Shown one piece after another: positions 1 to 12,000 of a stretch of 64,000 nt of DNA; position 1 is the stretch's first letter, and every line of letters begins with the position of its first letter. The notes beneath the pieces were generated by a model. It worked only from the letters and a program-made list of their open reading frames with translations, did no database searches and was not told the DNA's origin. The DNA comes from Calamus simplicifolius (taxonomy: Eukaryota; Streptophyta; Magnoliopsida; Arecales; Arecaceae). Made by a program: the position numbers and the translations under genes. The stretch is from positions 153,291-217,290 of the forward strand of contig UESW01005041.1 in NCBI GenBank assembly GCA_900491605.1, in the 5' to 3' direction.

Positions 1-157
1 CCAAACCGCTGGAGCAAGGGAAGCTGGCGCCAAACTGGAGGGCCCGTACCAGGTAGCGGAGATTATTGGACCGGGAACCTACAAGCTGCAGGATCTGGAT
101 GGGAAGTCCATTCCCCGGACTTGGAACGCGGACAACCTTCGTAAATACTATCAATAG
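1..157 (+). pseudogene. gypsy pol, C-terminal end of integrase (copy A)
   Basis: This is the last part of a Tat-type gypsy polyprotein that begins before the window. The equivalent stretch in copies B and C encodes the GPY/F-like module (LAPNWEGPYQV) followed by a tail ending in YYQ and a stop. Here the stop TAG is at 155-157. One G of the run in the NWEGPY codons is missing (about position 40), so the frame is broken. No chromodomain follows. The stop is followed by about 170 bp of untranslated sequence before the first tandem array. Confidence 0.85.
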
Positions 158-328
158 GGTATGTCCTCTCTGAATTCATCTTTGCATGCCTCACTACATA
201 TTCCTGCTTATCTGTTTCATCAAAACTTGTTGCATGAATCATTATGCACTATATTGCTATAAATTGCAAGAAGAAACAGATACTGCTTACCAATCCTCGG
301 CACAACCGAGCTGTCTGTTCGAACAGGA

Positions 329-1056
329 ATCTCCGAACCTTGGCAGGGCCAAGTAAAATATTCTCCGAACCTCGGCTAGGCCGAGCAACAAAATCTCCGA
401 ACCTTGGCAGGGCCAAGTAAAATATTCTCCGAACCTCGGCTGGGCCGAGCAACAATTCTCCGAACCTTGGCAGGGCCAAGTAAAATATTCTCCGAACCTC
501 GGCTGGGCCGAGCAACAAAATCTCTGAACCTTGGCAGGGCCAAGTAAAATATTCTCCGAACCTCGGCTGGGCCGAGCAACAAATTCTCCGAACCTTGGCA
601 GGGCCAAGTAAAATATTCTCCGAACCTCGGCAGGGCCGAGCAACAAAATCTCCGAACCTTGGCAGGGCCAAGTAAAATATTCTCCGAACCTCGGCAGGGC
701 CGAGCAACAAATTCTCCGAACCTTGGCAGGGTCAAGTAAAATATTCTCCGAACCTCGGCTGGGCCAAGCAACAAATTCTCCGAACCTTGGCAGGGCCAAG
801 TAAAATATTCTCCGAACCTCGGCTGGGCCGAGCAACAAATTCTCCGAACCTTGGCAGGGCCAAGTAAAATATTTTCCGAACCTCGGCTGGGCCGAGCAAC
901 AAATCTCCGAACCTTGGCATGGCTAAGTAAAATATTCTCCGATCCTCGGCTGGGCCGAGCAACAATTCTCCGAACCTTGGCAGGGCCAAGTAAAATATTC
1001 TCCGAACCTCGGCAGGGCCGAGCAACGAATCCTCCGAGCCATGGCAAGGCCAGGTA
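329..1056. repeat. Tandem hairpin array 4 (copy A)
   Basis: About eleven copies of a roughly 63-bp unit, each made of two half-units that share TCTCCGAAC and a short palindrome. One half carries CTTGGCAGGGCCAAG followed by TAAAATAT. The other carries CTCGGCTGGGCCGAG (or CTCGGCAGGGCCGAG) followed by CAACAAA. Both palindromes can fold into a 6-bp stem with a short loop. The last half-units (near 1030-1056) are degenerate. Long open frames through the array are a by-product of its periodicity and not genes. Confidence 0.95.
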
Positions 1057-1509
1057 AAAATCATTCGGGCTGAAATCCCAGATAAAAACCGAAGTGCACA
1101 GGCCCCGACTAAAGCCGGGCGGCCTCCAAATAGTCCCCAAAGGACTTCGTCCGGTTTGAAAACGAGCACGTTAAACAAAAACCGTCGACGCACAAGAAGA
1201 AGCCACCATTGGCAAACCCCCTTTAGAGGCCGTTGAGCCCCGCATAATCGGCCAGAGGCCCCAAGAAGAGCTAGGAGATCCCCCTCTGTTACTGAAAACC
1301 TTTGGGCAACGCCCCTATAGCCCGTCGTTCAAAGCGTCTATATCAACGCACAAGAACGATGGGGCCACGCAAACACCCTAATTCATCACACGGATCAAGG
1401 CCATAAATTCTTGAAGAAAAGGACTTCCAAAGCAAGATCCATTTTTCATTTAGAAAAAGAGGATTACAAAAAGGCAGTAAAAAAACAAAAACAGGAAGAG
1501 AGGCCCTAA
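1057..1509. other. Spacer between array 4 and antisense unit 3 (copy A)
   Basis: Non-coding sequence that is also present in copies B (15340-15787, reverse orientation) and C (31839-32295). On the minus strand it forms the 3' flank of unit 3. An A/T-rich stretch near 1440-1460 lies where copy B has a TATAAATG poly(A)-like motif. I see no open frame with support. Confidence 0.6.
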
Positions 1510-1813
1510 ATCAGAATCCGGAGTCACTCCCAGAGGCTAGCAGCTCCTCCAGGAACTCCGTCAGGTCAGCCACCTGCTGACGAAGGGACGTAATCTCCTA
1601 CCTTTGCCGGTCCATCAACCGGCGTGAGGCCTCCGCCTCCCTGACCGACACGTCCAGGTACTCTTCGGCGATCCTCGCGAGCTGCTGATTACTCACAAGG
1701 GCCGACGCTAGGCCCTGCCCATCAACAGTGACGGAGGTACGCCTCCTCTCCGAACGCGGCAGGCTATCGAGCGAGGAACGCGACCCGACTGATGATCGCC
1801 CTGGAGAGGCCAT
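1510..1813 (-). pseudogene. Antisense unit 3, small coiled-coil protein (copy A, nonsense mutation)
   Basis: This matches the 100-residue ORF of copy B. It starts at ATG (1811-1813) with MASPGRSSVGSRSS, has a serine-rich N-terminus, then a charged helical part (EEYLDVSVREAEASRRLMDR). An AGG-GAG pair in copy B reads AGG-TAG here (1598-1600), so translation would stop after 71 residues. Beyond the stop the frame still matches copy B down to the original terminator near 1510. No known family is recognised. Confidence 0.7.
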
Positions 1814-1865
1814 TTTTTCGGAACTTAAACCAAGGGATGGCCGAAACCGATGCCCCTCGGTCGTG

Positions 1866-2231
1866 TTTATACTCGCCAGGCAGGTACCTCTATCGGTCGC
1901 GCCGTGACCACCGAGCCATAAAAGCTTGCCTCGCGTCGCCGTTTCAGTGCCTGCGAAATCCGAAGTGTCGCGCCCCATCCCGAGCGAGATCGGTAAGCGC
2001 GAGCAGGTTGTTCGGGAATTCCCCAAGCAAATGTTTTCCGATCTGTCGGCCCTCGCAATAAATGCATTCGGCGCTTCCCAAGCCTCTTAACGCTGGCCTC
2101 TTTTTCGGGAAACGTGGAAGTCCGGCATTCGGCCAATAACATGTCCCCTCGGGAAGAGTGGCGTCACCAATGAAAAGGCATGACGATATGCCGCTCGTTC
2201 TGCTCTGGCGCCCCTTATCAAGCGCCACGTG
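1866..2231 (-). promoter_or_regulatory. Antisense unit 3 promoter region with TATA and G-box (copy A)
   Basis: On the minus strand a TATAAA box lies at 1866-1871, about 53 bp before the unit 3 ATG, and a CACGTG G-box lies upstream at 2226-2231. Both are kept at the same places in copies B (14975-14981 and 14616-14621) and C (32643-32649 and 33002-33007). Promoter activity is inferred. Confidence 0.5.
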
Positions 2232-2282
2232 GATCTAACGTTATGGCCCACAATGACAACTGAGTCGCTCCCTTGAGCCTGG

Positions 2283-2693
2283 ATCTCCGAACCTCGGCTG
2301 GGCCGAGCGAGCTAAATCTCCGAACATTGGCAGGGCCAAGTCAATTATCTCCGAACCTCGGCAGGGCCGAGTGACTAAATCTCCGAACCTCGGCTGGGCC
2401 GAGCGAGCTAAATCTCCGAACCTTGGCAGGGCCAAGTCAATTATCTCTGAACCTCGGCAAGGCCGAGTGACTAAATCTCCGAACCTCGGCTGGGCCAAGC
2501 GAGCTAAATCTCCGAACCTTGGCAGGGCCAAGTCAATTATCTCTGAACCTCGGCAGGGCCGAGTGACTAAATCTCCGAACCTTGGCTGGGCCAAGTCGCT
2601 TATCTCCGAACCTCGGCAGGGCAGAGTGACCAAATCTTCGGACCTTGGCTGGGCCAAGACAAATATCTCCGAAACTCGGCTGGCCCGAGTGAC
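2283..2693. repeat. Tandem hairpin array 3 (copy A)
   Basis: About thirteen monomers of 31-32 bp. Each starts TCTCCGAAC and carries CTCGGCTGGGCCGAG, CTCGGCAGGGCCGAG or CTTGGCAGGGCCAAG, with spacers such as CGAGCTAAA, TCAATTAT and TGACTAAA. The core is the same as in array 4, with different spacers. On the minus strand the array sits downstream of the unit 2 poly(A) signal. Confidence 0.93.
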
Positions 2694-2995
2694 GGGTTCC
2701 CTGAACCATGATGGGAAAAAGTATGGATTTCTTGAACTTTGGCCAAGGCCGGCCCGCGATAATCCGAGCTCTGATAAAAGCAAAGCACAAAAATACCAGG
2801 CTTCTGACCAGAGTAAGGAGCATGTCTCGCCGAATGATCTCTGAACCGCCACACACGAACCTCGATTAGTTCTGACGGCATGAGATCCTCGTCTAAGGAT
2901 GAGTGGAACACCTTTGAACCCCACAAACAACAATAACTACAAGTTCGGCACAAGAAAAGATAGAGATTGAGAAACAGAACATAACTCTCTTTATT
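2694..2995 (-). terminator. Unit 2 poly(A) signal and 3' flank (copy A)
   Basis: On the minus strand AATAAA is at 2990-2995, followed by about 300 bp of unique sequence leading into array 3. The signal and flank are conserved at the same place in copy B (14019-14024) and copy C (33512-33517). Confidence 0.5.
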
Positions 2996-3800
2996 GCCGA
3001 TCAAGATCGGTTACAAATGCCTCACAGGCGTTACAAGAGCATTGAGATGCATAAAATAAAAACAAATACAAAACTTGGGCAACTGCTCCAAGGCAGACCT
3101 AGGCAATCGCGATGCTCCAGCGTCCGACCGCCGAACTAGATAGGTCGCATCCAGTCAGCTCGAGCTGATAGTAGCCGGTCGATGTGGACCAATAGTTGCG
3201 ACTGGCTTCAGATGGTAGCGATGTCTCGGTGGCCCAACCGAGATATCTGGATGGCCATCCCAAACCACCCAACCGAGGGACCCCTCGACAAGCATGCAGG
3301 AGGCCAGCTGACCCTGGCGTCGGAACGCTCTCCCAAACCGAGTGTGTGCCGCCGCGCCTCGCCAAGTCTCAGGGACGAGGATTCGACGGACGGCACACTT
3401 TCACCCCCTCCCCATGTGGCAAAAGATTCCCCAGGCGGCTGAGCCCGGGAATCCAAACCAGGGGAAGAGGCGAAATTCACACAACCCATGGGAGACCCGC
3501 GTGCACTTCCTACCATGCGTCTCCAAAGGGGAACCACAAAGGTCACACTGGAAGAGTTATTATGCGCTCTCCGTGTGATCCCTGCGCCCTCCTTGTGTTC
3601 TCTCCATATGACCTCCGGGACCCATCCCCTAAGGGTGAGCCATTCTTCGGCAGCTCCCCAGTCGCCCCAGCTATCCGGCGGCAAGGAGCCTATGAGAGGA
3701 AAGCTTGGTCCTCCCACTCGTAGCAGCAGAGAAATGAGCATAATGGAAGCTCTAATGGAAAAGACACTTTGGGGATAACCAAACATACCCCCTTTCTCCC
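2996..3800 (-). other. Antisense unit 2, transcribed region of uncertain coding capacity (copy A)
   Basis: The region lies between a TATA box (3801-3809) and an AATAAA (2990-2995) on the minus strand. It holds an open frame at 3208-3786 (192 residues) beginning MFGYPQSVFSIRASIM. That ATG lies closer to the TATA box than a usual transcription start. The frame is interrupted in copies B and C near the same N-terminal segment. No domain is recognised. I treat it as a probable non-coding or decayed transcript. Confidence 0.45.
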
Positions 3801-3885
3801 CTTTTTATAGGCAGAAAAGAACCGGGAACAAGCTATCAAAGCTGAAAGTCCCGAGATTCAAACACCTGACCCACGCCTCCACGTG
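3801..3885 (-). promoter_or_regulatory. Antisense unit 2 promoter: TATA plus G-box (copy A)
   Basis: On the minus strand a CACGTG G-box at 3880-3885 lies about 70 bp upstream of a TATAAAAAG box at 3801-3809. The same pair and spacing occur in copies B (13132-13137, 13207-13214) and C (34317-34322, 34241-34249). The 3886-4237 stretch upstream is unique spacer with no gene seen. Confidence 0.55.
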
Positions 3886-4237
3886 GCCCCTCAGGATAGA
3901 CGCGGTGCCCCACTGCGCGCCAAGCCCACCACCTGAGTTACGACGTGTACGGAGATCTCCTCATGATCCCGAGTCACGGTCATTTAATGCGGGAGATCGC
4001 CAGCCAGCACCTCAAAAACTGGCGGGCTCAGAGTATCGTCCTTCGAAAGTGACGTCCTCCAATGGTAAGCGATTGCGTGTGCGACAAAGTGATCCGCATG
4101 GGAAAAGAGCACCTTCCGGAAAGCTCTGATGCAGCTTTACGCCCCCCACTACGCCGTATCATCAATTCTGGTGAAATAAAAATCGAATCACCTGCGAAAC
4201 AGCAGGGCGTTGACAGAATAGCAGAAAGCGCGAAGAC

Positions 4238-4700
4238 CTACTTTTTCCATCAGCCCCAGCCGACCTACTTCGCCCGTCGGCCCCAGCCGACCTATTTTGT
4301 CTGTCGGCCCCAGCCGACCTACTTTTTCCGTCGGCCCCAGCCGACCTACTTTTTCCGTCGGTCCCAGCCGACCTACTTTTTCCGTCGGCCCCAGTCGACC
4401 TACTTCGCCCGTCGGCCCCAGCCGACCTATTTTGTCTGTCGGCCCCAGCCGACCTACTTTGCCTATCGGCCCCAGCCGACCTATTTTGCCTATCGGCCAC
4501 AGCCGACCTACTTTGCCTGTCGGCCCCAGCCGACCTATTTTGTCTGTCGGCCCCAGCCGACCTATTTTCGCTTGTCGGCCCCCGCCGACCTATGCTATTT
4601 GTCGGCCCCAGCCGACTACTTTTCTTGTCGGCCCCAGCCGACCTACCTTCCTCGTCGGCCCAAGCCGACCTGTTTTGCCCATCGGCCCAAGCCAGTACAT
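4238..4700. repeat. Tandem hairpin array 2 (copy A)
   Basis: About seventeen monomers of 27 bp, consensus GTCGGCCCCAGCCGAC followed by CTACTTTNYC. The GTCGGC...GCCGAC arms form a 6-bp stem with a four-base loop. On the minus strand the array lies downstream of the unit 1 coiled-coil gene. Confidence 0.93.
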
Positions 4701-4720
4701 TTTCCTAGTCTCGGAATAAA

Positions 4721-7589
4721 GATGATCCAAGGGCATCAGCGAGCCATAGGTCACTCACAATCGAGGCGAAACTAAACGGCAGCGAAGTCACGCAAGAAAG
4801 ACACTTAAGTGGAAACAGGAAATTCTTTCACTACGAAACGTCAGACAAATGTCTAAAAGATGAGATACAAGAACAGCTCCTAAGGACCGGGAGCCGCACC
4901 GGCATTAGAAAAGTCCTCAGTCACATCTGCGGAAGCGTGACTAGGTTCGCCCTTCTCCAATATTTTGCCCCCTCTGCGGCAGTTTGCGACCGTCCCTCAG
5001 AAGCTGCAGCTTCGCCGGGACCAGGGGCGGCGCCAAGTTCGGCATCAGAAACGTCGACATATTCATCTTGTCTTCTTATTCAGACTCGCCATCGTCGGGA
5101 TTTTCAGCACTCAGGAAAGAAAGATCCCATTCCGGGTGCCCACTGAGTATCCTCTGTTTGCATTCTTCCATCCCATGATGGAAAGCGTCTATGCTGATAG
5201 CGTCTTGCCTCCCCTTAAGTATGGCGAGCTGCATGTTGGCCTCAGCGGCCTGTTTCTCAGCCTCTGCGACTTGGGCCCGCAGAATAATATTTTGCTCCTC
5301 GAACTCACCGGCCCGCATCTCGAATTCTGAGCTCTTGTTGCGACTGGACACAAGCTCGCCTTGAAGAGCCCAAACCTCCAGCCCCAACTCCGCCATCTGA
5401 AAAAGCCAAATAAGTCGGCGTCACAAGAAACCAGTAGAAAAAAGCTAAAAAAGGGGAGGGGGAAATTGAGGTCGTACCTCCTCCTCTCGTCTGGCCAACC
5501 TTTTGGCCGACTCCTCAGCCTCACTCCTGGCTCTTGTTCTGTTGGCCCCGACCAGCTCAACTCTCTCCTGCAGATTATTGATCCTCAACTGCTTAGCTTC
5601 AGCATCCTCCCGAGCATGGGATAGCTCGTTATTCACCCGAGCTACCACCCCTTGTTGCCATTTGGCGCCCTCCCTCAAATGGACAATTTCGCTGTCGCGG
5701 CGCTTCAGTCGCTCCTCCACCTCGCCAAGTATCCTAGTTAAATGTTTCCTCTCGTCGGCAGCTTCCTTCCCCAGCCGACCCATACTCTCGCTATGTTCTC
5801 TCTGCATCATCTTCACCTCCGCAGAATGTTTCGACTCAATTCTGGCCAGCTCCAGGCACGCATCGTCGTTCTTCGCCAGGAGTTCCTGCAACTCCTCTAC
5901 TCTACGCTTTTGCTTGGACACCTCGGCCTGGGCAGCTTGATATGCCGCCCTTATCCCTGCAAGCTCCTGTCACTAATTGCCATGAGTTCCTCGAACTTCT
6001 CAGACACCTTCAGCCGCGACTGGAGCTCGGCATTATCCCTCCTGGCTTGAACACTAGCCCCTGTCGCCAAGCTTAGACGCCAGCATATAGCCCGAGAGAG
6101 CAGAACGCTCTGCAAGATAAAAATTTAATGCGTGAGGGTTAAGCCAACCAGGATGTGTTCACTACCTGAGAATGGCAACTTACCCGTGAGGCATAGGCCC
6201 GAGTCATCCTCATCAGGGTCGCATTATCGATATCGGAAGAAGATGAACGCTTTCGGCCACGCCTTGCTGCCCAAATGCAGCATCGACCAACCCCAGATCG
6301 GCAAATTTGTCAGCCGAGGGATCCGTGCCCGGATACAGGGCCAACCTCATCATGGCGGAAAATGCCTCCTCAATACCAGCATCCGAGCTGCTGGGTCGGC
6401 CAACCCCACCTGAAGAACCGGCCTGGGCGGCCCCCGTCTGAGAGGCCTTTAACCTCCCAGCCTCCTCTACCAAGGCCCTGGCTTGGGTTTCTTCAGATAG
6501 TTCGGCCAGCCCAAGCGCCAGCTTCCCCAAAACCTTTTTCGAAGAAGCTCCCAATGCGGAGCTCCCGCCTTGCCACGTCTCCTCCTTCGACGCCCCTTCC
6601 TCGGTTACCACCATCTGTGTCTCCGCCACCGGGCCCCCGAGGTCTCGGCTTGTTCTACCGCTTGTATCTCCTCCGCAGGCTCCCCAAAGGCCTCAGTCTG
6701 ACCTGCCTCACTGCTGCCGGACTCCCCTGCGGAGAGACCGAGAGAAGGCTCCACCTGAACCTCCCCGGCTGCGGCCGCCACCTCTTCCTCTCCTGCCGGA
6801 GCCGACGGCGATCCTGCGGGGACAGTAGGCTCCTCAGCGATGACCACCTCCGCCAAATCCGCCGCTGGTTCCTCTTTCAGGGGGGACGCGGTCGGACGAG
6901 CCATCGGAGCCTCGTCCGAGCTGTCCGATATCTCTAACACGAGAGGGTCGGAGGCCATAACCGCTCTCCCTGGGCCCTCCTTCGCCCCCGACGCTTCTGC
7001 CATGACTGCTCCGGCGCCGGCGGGCTTCTTGCGGAAGTATGAGCCCTTTTTTCGAGCCGGCCACCATCCGCGCCGCTACCCTCCCCGGGGCATTTTCCTC
7101 TCTTCCTTTTGGAGAGGTTTGACAACGCCGACCTTGCGGCTATCAGAACAGAACACACATACTCAGGTCCAAGCACACTAATCGAGAAAAATATACAGCA
7201 CGAAAGGGACTCACCTTGCGGGTCCAGGGGGCTGAGCCCGGCTGCGAAGAGGGCCCCCTTCGATAGCAAGTCGTTAGCCGAAAACACCTGTCCGTTACGG
7301 AGGACGTCCAAGTCCTTCTCTCCTGTGCCGACAAAGTCGGATGCGTCTCCGCATCCCTTGCAACATCCCCCCATCTCCGAGGGAAGTCGGAACCGACGTT
7401 CCCCTCCGCGATAACAAACCAACTCTTCCACCCCTTGATGGAAGAGGGCTTATCCACGATGACGTTGAAGGATCTCCGGGGCCCGATGTAGGGCCACTCT
7501 GATTTCCTCCCATGAATCAGATGGTAGCAGGTGCGGAAAAGGGGGAGAGTGGCGACGATTCGAATCTGGTGGCACATCGAGATGAATCC
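4721..7589 (-). pseudogene. Antisense unit 1: spliced Transposase_28-type coiled-coil gene, 5'-truncated (copy A)
   Basis: Reading on the minus strand, the gene enters at 7589 in the middle of the N-terminal domain (GFISMCHQ...), because the LTR of copy B abuts there. Three short introns with GT and AG ends are recognisable at 7140-7214, 6110-6183 and 5397-5477, at the same places as in copies B and C. The middle exon is a Glu/Ala/Ser-rich linker. The next encodes a long charged coiled coil (KQKRRVEELQELLAKND...). The last exon begins MAELGLEVWALQGE and ends early at a TAA (5076-5078), where copy B continues into an acidic tail. The N-terminal domain resembles the plant 'putative gypsy-type transposon' family. 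Its role in the element is unknown. Sequence from 4721 to 5075 is the rest of the last exon and the 3' flank. Confidence 0.75.
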
Positions 7590-8670
7590 TGTTGCCGCCT
7601 GGATCCGTCCTCTGACTCGGGCATGGTCGATCTCCAGGAAGAGGGGGCGGACCTACAAAAAGAAGTCCACACGCGGGGGGACGCTGGGGTGGCCCTCCAC
7701 GGAAGACCCTCCGATGCTCAAGTTAGTGGAGAAGAAGTCGGCGATCACCAGACAGTGGGAAGGTGGATCTCTCCGGGAGGCCTCTCCGGGGGCGGCCAAT
7801 CGGAAGCTCCAGAGGGCAGGAGCGCCGACGAGCTGCCAGAGAGAGCAGTGTGGGTGCCCGTGCAAGAGGCACGTGCATGTGCGCAAGGAGATATGCGTCA
7901 AGAGTCACGTACCTGGGGGAATCTGTGAGTCTGATATTTATAGACTGTCACCTGGGTCTTGAGCGCCTTCTGGAAGGTTCGGAGGTTGTTACGATATGGA
8001 GGCGGGCAGAATCAGGCCGTTGTGGGGCCGTTGGAATCCATATCCCGTTTGTTCAGGTATCGACGGCTGGGAGAGCTCCTTGATGTCTTGAGATCTGTTG
8101 AGTAGGCCTGGGGCGGTTATGATAGGTTTTAGGCCATGTCCCGACATGATTCCTTGTCTAGGATGCCGTTCTGGTAGGCCCGGGCTCTCCCGCGTCAGGT
8201 TCCATGGAGGTAGGTGTTAGGTTGTGGATCGCTCGATGAAACCGAGCTACAGAAGGGGGCGAGCTACGGATGCCCGGAAGGGCCGAGCTACGGAAGCCCG
8301 GAGGGGTCGAGCTATAGAAGCCCGGAGGGGGCCGAGCTACGGAAGCCCGAGGGGGCCGAGCTACGGAAGCCCGGAGGGGGCCGAGCTACGGAAGCCCGGA
8401 GGGGGCCGAGCTACGGAAGCCTGGAGGGGTCGAGCTATGGAAGCCCGAGGGGGCCGAGCTACGGAAGCCCGGAGGGGGCCGAGCTACAGAAGCCCGAGGG
8501 GGCCAAGCTACGGAAGCCCGGAGGGGTCGAGCTATGGAAGCCCGGAGTGGGCCGAGCTAGAGAAGCCCGGAGGGGGCCGAGCTACGGAAGCCCGGAAGGA
8601 CCGAAGGGAGGAGGTTAGCCTTAGCCGCCTCGCACGGATATTAATGTAATGATGATTTTACCCCCCAACA
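7590..8670 (-). mobile_element. 3' LTR of copy B (1081 bp)
   Basis: On the plus strand it runs from TGTTGCCGCC to CCCCAACA, so it has the TG...CA ends of an LTR in reverse orientation. It is followed at 8671 by the complement of the PPT. A minus-strand TATA box (TATAAA complement, 7937-7942) marks the likely U3/R promoter. It abuts copy A in the middle of that copy's unit 1 gene. It contains the longest form of array 1. Confidence 0.9.
8241..8612. repeat. LTR tandem array 1 (copy B 3' LTR)
   Basis: About fifteen monomers of 24-25 bp with consensus GAGCTACGGAAGCCCGGAGG plus GGCC. The array has about six copies in the other LTR of copy B (23383-23532). The copy number difference accounts for most of the length difference between the two LTRs (1081 against 860 bp). 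Confidence 0.92.
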
Positions 8671-8687
8671 CATGCCCTCCACTCCCT
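8671..8687 (-). other. Polypurine tract of copy B
   Basis: On the minus strand this reads AGGGAGTGGAGGGCATG and lies directly before the TG of the 3' LTR. The same tract precedes the 3' LTR of copy C (38522-38538). It is the expected plus-strand primer site. Confidence 0.8.
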
Positions 8688-9091
8688 AGTTCGAAGCGTA
8701 GGTTCGGGCGTAGGGAGTACAAGTTCGAATGGCGCATCCTGGATGGGACGTCTTGGCTTAGACAGCTCGCGCAATGATGCCCTAATTAATGCGACAGGGC
8801 CATCCCACCTTCGGGGCTAAGGCTCCTTCATGAGCGACGGTTGGGATTGCGCCACGCTACGAATCCCGATCGATCGGGCATTTGTCGAGATGATTTCGGA
8901 CGCCTGGGATGAGACGCCCCGCCTCTTCAGGGCGGCTTCCTTGGCGGAGAAGCGAAGTGACAGCCGCGTTGTATATATATATGTGCGCATGCCCTCGGCG
9001 TCTTCTCGTCTTGCTTTCAGAAGGGTTCTGGCCTTTTATCCTCTTCGACGCTCATCGTTCCCGTTTGGCATTTCCTTCAACCAAGATTGCG
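8688..9091 (+). promoter_or_regulatory. Promoter and leader of antisense unit 1 (copy B)
   Basis: A TATATATAT box lies at 8972-8982, about 110-120 bp before the first ATG of the unit 1 gene (9092). Copy C has the same alternating TA run on its minus strand near 38225-38237. The rest (8688-8971) is unique sequence with no gene seen. Promoter function is inferred. Confidence 0.5.
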
Positions 9092-12000
9092 ATGGGCCCC
9101 GAAGACGTGGTTTCGGAAATCGTTGTCGAAGATTTAGGGAGGATTCACCAGCGGTATGGCTTGCCCTTGGATGTCGTCCTATGGGCGCCGGGACCTGAAG
9201 ATAGAGTTACCCGGGATTTAGGGTCTGGGTCTTCATCTACGAAGATAGTTTGAAGGCGGGTCTTCGTTTTCCTCTCCACCCCTTGGTGAAGGAAATCATG
9301 ACCCACTACAATATCTGCCCGTCAATGGNAGGCGGGTCTTCGTTTTCTCTCCACCCCTTGGTGAAGGAAATCATGACCCACTACAACATCTGCCCGTCAA
9401 TGGTGGCTCCAAACAGCTGGCGGAATATCATCGGATTCATCTCGATGTGCCACCAGATTCAAATCATCGCCACTCTCCCCCTTTTCCGCACCTGCTACCA
9501 CCTGATTCCCGAGAGGAAATCAGAGTGGCCCTACATCGGGCCCCGGAGATCCTTCAACGTCATTGCGGATAAGCCCTCCTCCATCAAGGGGTGGAAGAGT
9601 CGGTTTGTTATCGCGGAGGGGAACGTTGGCTCCGACTTCCCTCGGAGATGGGGGGATGTTGCAAGGGATGCGGAGACGCATCCGGCTTTGTCGGCGCAGG
9701 AGGAGAGGGATTTGGACGTCCTTCGTAACGGACAGGTGTTTTCGGCTAATGACTTGCTATCGGAGGGGGCCCTCTTCGCAGCCGGGCTCAGCCCCTGGAC
9801 CCGCAAGGTGAGTCTCTTTCGTGCAGTGTGTTTTTCTCGATTAATGTGCTTGGACCTGAGTATGTGTGTTCTGGTCTGACAGCCGCAAGGTCGGCGTTGT
9901 CGAACCTCTCCAAGAGGAAGAGAGGGAAACACCCAAGGGGAAGGTAGCGGCGCGGATAGTGGCCGGCCCGAAAAAAGGGCTCATACTTCCGCAAGAAGCC
10001 CGCCGGACGCCGGGGTAGTCACGGCAGAAGCGCCGGGGGCGAAGGAGGGCCCGGGGAGAGAGGTTATGGCCTCCGACCCTCTCGTGTTAGAGATCTCAGA
10101 CAACTCGGACGAGGCTCCGTTGGTTCGTCCGACCGCGTCCCCCTGAAAGAGGAACCAGCGGTGGATTGGCGGAGGCGGTCATCGCCGAGGAGCCTACTGT
10201 CCCCGCGGGATCGCCGTCGGCTCCGGCAGGAGAGGAAGAGGTGGCAGCCGCAGCCGGGGAGGTTCAGGGGGAGCCTTCTCTCGGTCTCTCCGCAGGGGAG
10301 TCCGGTAGCAGTGAGGCAGGTCAGACTGAGGCCTCGGGGGAGCCTGCGGAGGAGATGCAAGCGGTAGAACAGGCCGAGACCTCGGGGGGTTTAGTGGCGG
10401 AGACACAGATGGTGGTAACCGAGGAAGGGGCGTCGAAGGAGGAGACGCGGCAAGGCGGGAGCTCCGCATTGGGAGCTTCTTCGAAAAAGGTTTTGGGGAG
10501 GCTGGCGCTTGGGCTGGCCGAACTATCTGAAGAAACCCAAGCCAGGGCCTTGGTGGAGGAGGCTGGGAGGTTGAAGGCCTCTCAGACGGGGTCGCCCAGG
10601 CCGGTCCTTCAGGTGGGGTTGGCCAACCCAGCAGCTCGGATGCTGATATTGAGGAGGCATTTTCCGCCATGATGAGGTCGGCCCTGTATCTAGGCGCGGA
10701 TCCCTCGGCGGACAAATTTGCCGATTTGGAGTTGGTAGATGCTGCGTTCGGTCAGCAAGGCGTGGCCGAGAGTATCCATCTCCTTCCCGACATTGACAAC
10801 ACAACCCTGATGAGGATGACTTGGGCCTATGCCTCGCGGGTGAGTTACTTTTCTTGTGCGATAGATGTTTTCCGATTGACCCCATTGTGGGTTTTTATTC
10901 ATTTTTGTCTCGCAGAGCATTTTGCTTTCCCGGGCGATATGCTGGGCTTGAGTTTGGCGACAGGGGCCAGCATTCAGGCCAGGCGGGATAATGCCGAGCT
11001 CCAATCACGACTAAAAGTGTTTGAGAAGTTCGAGGAGCTCATGGATATGACTGATAGGAGCTTGAAGGGGAAGGGCGGCACACCAGGTCGCCTGGCCGAG
11101 GTGTCCAAGCAGAAGCGTAGGGTGGAGGAGTTGCAGGAACTCCTGGCGAAGAACGACAATGCGTGCCTGGAGCTGGCCAGAATCGAGTCGAAGCATTCCG
11201 CGGAGGTGAAGGCAATGCAAGAGAACATAGTGAGAGTATGGGTCGGCTGGGGAAGGAAGCCGCCGACGAGAGGAAGCGTTTGATCAGGATGCTTGGCGAG
11301 GTGGAGGAGCGACTGAAGCGCCGCGATAGCGAGATTGCTCATTTGAAGGAGGGCGCTAAATGGCAACAAGGGGTGATAGCTCGAGTGAACAACGAGCTAA
11401 CCCAAGCCCAGGAGGTAATCGGAGCCAAGCAGTTGAAGATCAACAATCTGCAAGAGAGAGTTGAGCTGGTCGGGGCTGATAGGACTAGAGCCAGGAGTAA
11501 GGCTGAGGAGTTGGCCAAGAGGTTGGCCAGACGAGAGGAGGAGGTACGATCTCATTCTTCTCCCCCATTTTTTAGCTTTTTCTATTGGTTTCTTGTGACG
11601 CCAACCTATTTCGGCTTTCTCAGATGGCGGAGCTGGGGCTGGAGGTTCGGGCTCTTCAAAGCGAGCTTGTGTCCAGCCGCAACAAGAGTTCAGAATTCGA
11701 GGCACGGGCCGGCGAGTTCGAGGAGCAAAATATTATTCTGCGGGCCCAAGTCGCAGAGGCTGAGAAGCAGGCCGCCGAGGCCAACATGCAGCTCGCCATA
11801 CTTAAGGGGAGGCAAGACGCTATCAGTGTAGACGCGTTCCATCATGGGATGGAGGAGTGCAAACAGAGGATACTCAGTGGGCACCCGGAATGGGACCTTT
11901 CTTTCCTGAGTGCTGAAGATCCCGACGATGGCGAGTCTGAAGAAGAAGATGAAGATGAATATGTTGATGTTTCTGATGCCGAACTTGGCGCCGCCCCTGG

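Noticed and set aside
329..1056. Array 4 as a CRISPR array or satellite
   Set aside because: The spacers are not unique, the context is plant retrotransposon, and the array sits at a fixed place in the element. It is an internal tandem repeat.
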